This document shows positions 56,401 to 64,000 of a stretch of 64,000 bases of DNA, piece by piece; positions within the stretch are counted from its first letter, which is position 1, and the number at the start of each line of letters is the position of its first letter. Position numbers and translations under genes: made by a program. The DNA is taken from assembly GCA_048772705.1 (NCBI GenBank), contig JBLWGC010000208.1, positions 1 to 64,000 on the forward strand. The letters are read 5' to 3'. Source of the stretch: Leidyana gryllorum EB-2025a. Its lineage: Eukaryota > Apicomplexa. The notes under the pieces are model-generated. The model did not search any database. It saw only the letters and a list, made by a program, of their open reading frames with translations, and was not told the DNA's origin.

Positions 56401-59400
56401 ACGGCCGAGTCGCAAATGGAAGAGACGGGGAGAAGCATAAGGCATGACTGCGGCTTGTGTGGAGTACTTGCGTCTCATTGGGACGAATGAGTATCGGGCT
56501 TTCGAGAGGTGGCTCACTCCCTCGACCGGGAGTCTTTTTGAACGTCGTCGGGGCCACACACAGGCTGAAGGGAAGACGAGAATAGACACAGTAGTATGGG
56601 GTCAGCGACACGATTTTGGTGTCGCTGAAAGGGGGCTCGGCACTGTGCACAATCATAGCGAATGCCAATGCTCGAGGCAAATCGGTTGCCGGGACCATTC
56701 CTGATACTCTTTCACTCCGCCGGGAAGCTGTGGTCGCTCTCGTCTGAGTGGGCAACTGGGACGATGAGTATTGTGAATCAGTCGTCATGGGATAGGGCAG
56801 ATTAGGAGTCTTCGAGGTGGGAACCCAACTCAACGAGGGATCCCTCTCTGGGTAGGGTGCGCTGACTCCATGGGCTGTATCATTCGCCACTTGACTCTCG
56901 AACAATGGCCTGGAGAACAGCCCCCCTGCCGTGATGCCCGGTTTGTGCTCCTCGATACGCGGCGGTTTGAGTCGAGCCGTACTGCGAGCGGAATTAGTCG
57001 GATGATGAGCACTAAGATCGAGCCATATCGCTGGCCTCAGCTTGCTCGGATTGCCCGCAAAGTCGAGCTTCGGGGACATTGCAGTGAAACATGGCTCTCT
57101 CGTCAGAGGGTGTTGCTGCACAGCGCTAATACGATTCGCTCGTAAATCCTCTTCTGTCAAGAAAACTCGGCTGAGTGGGGGTACGGGAGCTCCGCCAACG
57201 ATCATAAGAGTGTCGGGAGTCGTGTTCTCCACCATATAGGGGGCTATGACAGCGATGTGTCTCCTGCTGCTTTGCACTCCCAATGCGAAGTTTCTGAAGT
57301 AATTAGCGGGATTGCTCTTTCGTCCACTCCGCCGTGTCGAACTTGGCAGGGGGGCGCCAGCAACACGGGTACTCCTCCTTGTCTGAGCACGAGCTGAAGT
57401 CGCCGGGGTTGTGGTTCGGTGACCCCCCGCAACGTTGTCCAAGAGATCACAGGCGTGTTGAACCGCGGGAGAGAAGACGGCATCGACCTTTGACAGCTCT
57501 GTGGTGAGCTTTTGAGTCATAGTGTCGGCACCATACAGCCACAGTGCTAAGGGGGTACGAGACGTGTAAGTGATCAGTGGGGGTGGTGATGGATGGCCGT
57601 CATCGTCCCCAACAGACATTGCCTCCGAGTTTCCTGTAGTGATCACCGACCCGCTGCTCACAGGGATGAAGGCACTGGGACCATCCATTTCGTATGTGCC
57701 CGCTTGACCAACGGTCTGAAGATATCGCACGGTATCTTCCACCAACAGATTCACCCGCGCGGTTTGTTTCCGAGTCCCAGTCAGGATTGCCTCCAGCGCT
57801 ATTTGACGCAACTGTTGTTGCTCGATCGCCAGATTCTTCGAGTGCGACACCGCGCCGAACTTGGCTGGCACGATTGCATCTGCAAAGCCCGCCACAGGCG
57901 GACCGTGGATGGAGACATGCAGATCAATACCAGGAGTCGCAAGCGGAATACCCTGAACAAAGATTAGCAACGCCGCGCAAGAAGCACTCACCCAGGACCA
58001 ATTTGTTGGAATAGTGGCATAGACTGGTCGCCCATTTTGAAGACGAAGAAGTTCGATATGCGTAACATGACTGACCAAATCCTCCGGACGCACTCGTCGC
58101 AGATTGACTGTTCTGTTTCTCGATTTTTCCTCTCGTTGTGCTCTCGATGCCCGTTTTCTGAACTGCTTCTCAGTGGACCCGGCTGCGGCCTGAATCTTTG
58201 GAGCTAAGCAAACGGTAATGGGGTACGGCAGTAAATTCTGGAAGGTCAAGAACGGCTCCAGACGAATAACGTATCTTGAACACAGCTCTGACAACTGATT
58301 GGTGGCGATGTCGAATACTTTGACACTGCTCGAGATTGCCAATCCCCTCTTGAAAGTGATCGTTGCCACTGTCGACAAGAGTTTTGATAACCGTTTCGAT
58401 AACACATTCTCAACCGCCCGCTGCGCTTGATCCAGTGCCATCAAGTTAGATTGTGCTTCCAGATGCATAAGTAGTGAGTGGAGCTGCCGGAACTGTTTGG
58501 TGGTTCTGCCGAGCGCGACCGCTCCTCCTGAAAGTGCGCCAACATTATTATTGACACAATGCACATCCACAAAACTCACCAGCGTCACCGGTCCCTATCC
58601 GGGACCCTCTCTTCCCATAGTCAGCCATTTCTATGGGGAGTATAGGAGTCAAAGTCAAGTGATGACCTCTCGGGTCATCAAACCACGACAGAGGTACCGA
58701 TACTTTGCCCACCGGATCCACCCGGATACTGTACGGAGGCTCTCGATCGGCGCGTCGTCGTGTCGATCGGGCACTAGCAATGGAGTTGAAACTTCTTCTG
58801 CCACCAGGGGATGGCCGCAGAGGAGATGTTCTGCCGGTCCCTCTCGCTTGTCCGCCCTGGATAGCCGGGTGATCCCAGTATTCTTCATCCAACTCCAATG
58901 CGGATTGACCGCGTCCCAACACAGTGCGATCTCTGAGTCGAAGCAGGAATTGTCCAACTGGGCCGGGTACATTCTCGACGCGCAGATGCAACAAAGCCTG
59001 TGCGAGATCTTTAAATCGGTTCTTGCGGGGTCGGCAAGTCAATAGCATTGGGAAAGACGTCATATTCTCGACTTGGATACACGTGCCGACGAAGAGGGCC
59101 TTTTCGGGCAAGTCGGAATTCGGAGGCGGAGTCACCCTTTGTGACTCTACGATTATATGTTGACCCATCTATAGACGATAGAATCAATTATCAGATTTCA
59201 CATCACTTACATCTTTGGTCTGATACCCCCGTGTCCCTTCCGAACTCATCTTCAGCTGCCCACAACTCAGCCATCCTTCTGTCGCCTTGAAGAGACGGTC
59301 AGCCAAATGCACATTGCTTAACGCATCGACCTTATTCCGTAGCAGAAAAGGAGCATCTTCAATCAGTGTCTCGAGCATATTCTCCACATGACGAGTTGTG

Positions 59401-62400
59401 GACATCAGATAGTCATTCTGGTTATCAATCAAAGCACGCCGGTAGGGTCGGTTCTGCATAGAAGCATTGTTTGGGCGACATCAATGCAGCCACGATAGCT
59501 TACCTTCTCAACAGCTGCGCGCGAAGCGTCTCTGATATCCTCTTGACCATTTCCTTGGGCCATTCGGACGACCTCCCGCAGTTCCGGATCCTCAGCTAAC
59601 AGCTTAGCGAGATTGAGGAATTGAGGTGAGCCCAGAGACTGCAAGTCAGCGTATAGATTCTTGACATGCTCAACCTTCTGAATCTTTTGTCTCAACTGTA
59701 CTTCGTTGTCTGAGGCGTCGTCATCATGAGTGTCTTCGACAGCGGCATTCGACTCTCTTTGGTCGTAGACCGACTTTCCGAGGCGTCGTGGAGGCCGTTC
59801 GTTGACTTCAATCACAGCATCACCGGGATTCGCTGACGAGTCTAACAGGGCTCTGTGGTCGGAGAATTCGACCGAGTCGCTCAGCACCTGATCGATCTGC
59901 AGCTGGTAATGAGGGGCTCGTAGTTTGATAGCTTTGTTGGGACTCAGTTCCTGTCTCAGTACGCTAAAGTGCACTGTGGCCGTAACGTCCTCCGCGAGGA
60001 ACTGATGACGGTTCAAGATACAGTATCCCTTGCAGCCCCGTGGGGTCTGAGGCCCCCCTCGGTGATCCACAGACTCTGCAGGCCAGTCACTGCGGCTCAA
60101 TATGCCCCCACCTTCGCTTGGGCTCCCCATAGTCATTGCTCTGTTCCGGCTGAAAGCAGAGGCTTCTGCCCCCCCTTTCGCCGATGCGAATCTCGTCAGC
60201 CCGCCGTGCGCAACTCCAGTGCTTCTTTGCTCGCTCGAGAGAACTACGAGTCCGAGAGGGGCTCCCGTCTCGTTCACAATGAGCGTTTGATCCTCTCGTT
60301 TGTTCATCTGGAGATTGTTCAAGGTGAGATGCATTCCTTCTTGTGTGGAGCGGAGTACTCGAACCAGACTTTGCAGCAGCCCCGCCAACACTATCACATG
60401 GATCGGGCTGACGTGTACTCGGATGTCCAGTGTGGGGAGATAAAGTTTGTTCTGGGTGTGTGGAACCCTTCTGGCCATCTCGACATCTATGAACAGAGGA
60501 TCGATCATCTCTTCACTCTTGTTGGCCAACGAGTTCCATCCAAAGAGACGAGCCTCGATGAGTAATGTCATTTGAGAGTCGCCCACGAGCGGTAATGGGC
60601 CTTGCACGCTGACTTTGGGTAGACGGAGTCTCAGAGCTGTAATGTCACCATGCTGCAGAGCAAAGTCGATCTGCTCCAGTGTCACCGAGACGGAGTAGAT
60701 TATAGTCTTCACGTCTCTTCCACACACCCAGTCGTACAGAACCCGTCCGGGGAACTTTTGACTCCTGCGCTGCACCAAAGTGTGCCCGTACTCTTCCTCG
60801 ATGACTCTCTTGGCAACATGATTCTTCCTCGAGTTGTCTGCGTTGTCACCACGTAGCCCGTATTTTGTCTCCATGAGAATGCGGCCGAGATTTCGTGCCT
60901 CCTCCAGAGCCTTCATGTCGCGGTTGGCTTCCTCTCCGTTGAGAGGTTTGGATACGATGCCGAAGAAGAGCTCGTCACTCGGTATCGCACCATCACGCAT
61001 TGTCGTGTAGTGGCCGTATCCATCTAATGCTGAGGCTCCCCCATACAGAGCCCCAGTGGCATTCGACATTTCCTCATATTCGCTTGCGCTGCTTCCCCCA
61101 TTGTGTGTGTGCAATGTGGGCTCGCGGGCGTAGTTCGTCCGATAATCGTCTCCGATTTCGCCGGGACTGTGCTGTATTGACGCGGCGGTAGCAAAGATGT
61201 CATAGTGAACGGAGCTCTCCTGACTTTGGGGGGCGTGGGCAGTGCTTTCACGGTGACTGTCGGAGTGGTGGAATGGGGTTTCTTGGCCAATCTCTTCCAC
61301 GCGCTTAGTGACAAAGTGCCACGAGCTCATGGAGTGCATAAAGCGTCTCTGATACTGACCCGCCATCTCCTGCAATTGATAAAAGAGCGCCGTCGAAGCC
61401 GATAGTCGAGTTTCAGGGCAACTGAAAGTCACGGGGCACAGCAGATTCTCCTTGTAGAACTGTATTTCCGGACTATCGATTGGATAACGAATGGATTCAT
61501 ACACTGCAGGGATGGGTCGGAAGCGACTACGTGCCTTCTTCTGCTTGTCGCCCTTATCGTTCCAACATCTTCTCAGTTGGAATTCGAGAGTGGCTTTGTT
61601 GACTTTGAATACCGTATCATCCATAGCCGCAGCTGGTCCATGATCCAAACAAGTCAGCCATTTGCTGGTTATCTTCTGTCCAGTGAAACCCATAAGGAAC
61701 GGACTGCTCCCAACGGACTTGTCATCGAACGAGGGGGCGCCCACGGCCATGAAGGAAGACAATCTTCCAAACCCCTGAACCTCGTCATCGTCAAATTGCC
61801 CCACTCGGGCACCCCCAGAGAAGAAGAATACGAAGGTCAACTCGGAAGGACTTGGAATCAATGTAGCGCGATGTCTGCTGGACTCGGCCTCGTCTGGTAG
61901 ATCTAAGGTCAGCGATAGCTTTTTCTCAGCTTTGGGGTCTTGGAGTGTTGTGGGCAAATTATGGCTCAGCTGCACAAATCGGCGCGGGTTGAAGCGGAAG
62001 GGTCGCGGCTCATCGAGCAGCGATGTGCGGATAACACTCCGACTCGGTAAGCGAACGGGCATAGATTGAAGGAGTGTACTGCTGGCGTCTTCCGCAGAAC
62101 GCTTCTTTTTGCCATCTCCGCATTTGCAGCATCCAGTGGCATTCTCGTTCTCATGGGAAGAGGCACCGCCCCAAATATTCTCGTCCAAATCATCCCATTC
62201 CATCTCCGCGTTGGGATCCCCGAGATAGAACATACTGGCCGACCCCCGATGGTTGGAGGAAGTCGGTGCTCGACGCCGTACCCCTTCGTCCGTTACATCT
62301 TCCACAGAGGAGGACTCTGACAGAGACTCGGAAGAGCTTTCGGCTTCTTTGTCTGTGGCCACATCAGTTCCCGCTTCCGTTCGGTCAGGCTTAGCCTCAT

Positions 62401-64000
62401 GCGTCATTATGTCGAAGGTCGTCGTGCTGACCCCTCGGGCGAATACCTGTGCGTACCGAGTTTGAATTCGGTCACACTGGGAGTCCGCAGAGAGCATCCT
62501 GGTGGCTACGTCCCACGTCGCACCCAATCGAGGCCCAATGGCGAGCCTTCGCGCACGGGCTTCAGAGGTCCAGTGGTACATCCAGAACTCTATCCCTTGC
62601 AAGAAGAGCTCTACCTCCAGGCGTGCCTGGTAAAGCGGCCCTTGTTGGGAGACACGAGCGCCGCCACCCGATGACACTTTGCCCTGCTTTCTGACTGGTG
62701 TCGGTCCGTTGTCGGGAGAGCCCGCTGCTCGATAGGACAACGGAGGATCTGAATTTCGGACGCCGGATTCCTTGGTGAGAGGCCGGAGCTGGATGTTGAA
62801 AGCATCGATGCAAACGGTGGCGAGATCAAATTGAGGGGGTATGGGAACCTCCGGCTCGCTGATTCCAATTTCTAGGGTCCTGCCCGTGGTGGCCTCCAGT
62901 TGAGTGGTCCCGAGTGCTTGAGTCCCGACCGGAACCCATCGACAATCCTCATAGCGAGCGTGTGGGCCGAATTCTCGGAGAAAGTTTGGCTGTGGTCCAA
63001 TGGCGGTGGGGGTCTGCAGACCGTTGAGAACGTAATAGAAGCTTTGTCCCACGTTACTGATATCCTCCAGGGCCGTGGGGTCCAATTCTACACGCAGATC
63101 ACTGAGATACAGCTTTCCTGCAGTATAGCTCGGAGAGGAGATTTGGAGACAGAGGAATGGAGGATTCGGCCCGTCGTTTATGGGCGGCACTCTGGTGCTC
63201 CCACGCCTGCTTTCTGCCGCAGCAGCAGCTGTGGGACTGCCTATGGAGCGAGCTCGGCGGAAGTTTGTCCCAGCTGATGCTCTCGGTTCCGCCCGTGATG
63301 TATTCACCGTCATGGGAGTGTGATCTGCAGACCGCAGATTCTCTCCGACCGTATGCGCCGGGGACGCTGGAGCTGTTTCAACAGGCAGAATTACTTCGCA
63401 TTTCCGGGATAATATTGGAAGTTGTTCGCGATCTTCCAGCAATACATCAGCAATTGTAACACGCACCAATGATTTCCCGGGTAAGGTCTGTCCGGGGCCA
63501 TTATGTGTTGCGGTAACAACTGCGCCGCTGGTGAGCATACAGAACGATATGTCGAACAGACGAAGACGCACCACCCTCTGCCACCGCGCATACTGAAAGG
63601 CACTCTTCTTTGATGGGAATATGAAATATCCGGACTTGTTGGCTCCAATGAGTGGAATATGTTCTCCGCGATCGCTGCAGGCTTTGCTGGAGGACAGAGC
63701 AGTCTTCGACATATGTCGCAATGCCCCTCCGTCGGCATCTATTCCCACCCGGGCGCCAATCTCGTCCAGCTGCCAGTGTGCGACATCGACAGTGATCGAG
63801 GGTATGGAAGCTCGCCACAATACTCTATCCGTTTGGTCGTGAGCGTTGCCGATTGTCGAGAGCCAGAAAGCCTCGAATTGTCGTGTGGCTTCATTTGATG
63901 CTCGATAAAGATGATGCATCATCCGTTCGTTTTCAGTCTTCAGGAAGCTCAAACTGCTTCTATCAAGAGTTTCACTCTGCGATCCGCTTGAGGGGACTAA
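53427..64000 (-). CDS. VPS13-family bridge-like lipid transfer protein (5' end outside window)
   Basis: VPS13 proteins form long grooves that carry lipids between organelles. The 3' part of the gene is here in eight exons: from the window edge to 59505, then 59453-59211, 59168-58580, 58527-56349, 56292-54747, 54696-54181, 54132-53669 and 53618-53427, about 3,400 residues. The frame is open at 64000, so the start and N-terminal chorein domain lie outside. The middle has long beta-rich stretches with low-complexity inserts (for example SSSESLSESSSVEDVTDE, about 62320-62370). A VAB/SHR-type region lies around 56300-58500. The C-terminus has the ATG-C/PH-like end with amphipathic repeats (SGIVDGFSVGFRGFWLDLFW ... 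ASVTEGFANALIGDF). Size, domain order and C-terminus support the family; the exact paralogue is not determined. Confidence 0.82.

Noticed and set aside
59969-62465. Plus-strand frames of up to 198 residues opposite VPS13
   Set aside because: The VPS13 frame on the minus strand is open across the same region and fits the family; the opposite frames are incidental.

Overview
This window is nuclear DNA from a protist with a very compact, intron-rich genome of roughly 50% GC. The genes are ordinary eukaryotic ones: telomerase, ribosomal protein uL11, eIF2 alpha, Hsp110, a LAMMER kinase, Aurora kinase, RAD9, CKS1 and VPS13. Almost all are split by GT-AG introns, mostly 35-60 nt long. No prokaryotic operon, tRNA, rRNA or CRISPR feature was recognised. 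The lineage cannot be fixed from this sequence. Two architectures, a multi-TM cyclic nucleotide phosphodiesterase and a CPSF30-YTH fusion, are both known in apicomplexans (CPSF30-YTH also in plants), so an alveolate is one possibility. This is inference only.

The left end (1-9132) is repetitive. It holds seven same-strand copies of one repeat, here called R. All share a right end: a GGTCGG/CCGACC hairpin followed by CTGCACAA(C). Their left ends are truncated at different points. Interspersed are an 11-bp satellite, a 44-bp tandem repeat, a near-identical 1,513-bp tandem duplication, two pieces of a Ty3/gypsy chromovirus integrase with chromodomain, and LTR remnants.

From 9296 rightward the window is packed with genes. 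TERT and RPL12 converge, then come a Sec16-motif coiled-coil gene, eIF2 alpha, a LAMMER kinase, a possible microprotein, Hsp110, a membrane protein and a WS/DGAT-like acyltransferase (to 25.6 kb). Next are an ankyrin protein, a secreted protein, a Reb1/TTF1-like Myb factor, a small protein, an LMBR1-family membrane protein and a DHHC-family protein that has lost its zinc ligands (to 34.9 kb). A membrane phosphodiesterase that looks catalytically dead, RAD9, a mitochondrial ferredoxin, CKS1, a rhomboid protease and Aurora kinase follow (to 45.5 kb). The right end carries CPSF30-YTH, a BAR-GRAM-VASt sterol-transfer protein, a divergent pair of 4-TM paralogues and the 3' part of VPS13, which runs off the right edge.

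Gene spacing is the most striking general property. Codirectional neighbours are commonly 1-49 nt apart, divergent start codons can be 31-32 nt apart, and convergent stop codons are 1-2 nt apart or overlap. Adjacent transcripts must therefore overlap or be processed from common precursors. Gene models were built by hand. The stated exon lengths sum to whole codons for nearly every gene listed, which supports the splice sites chosen; unresolved joins are flagged.
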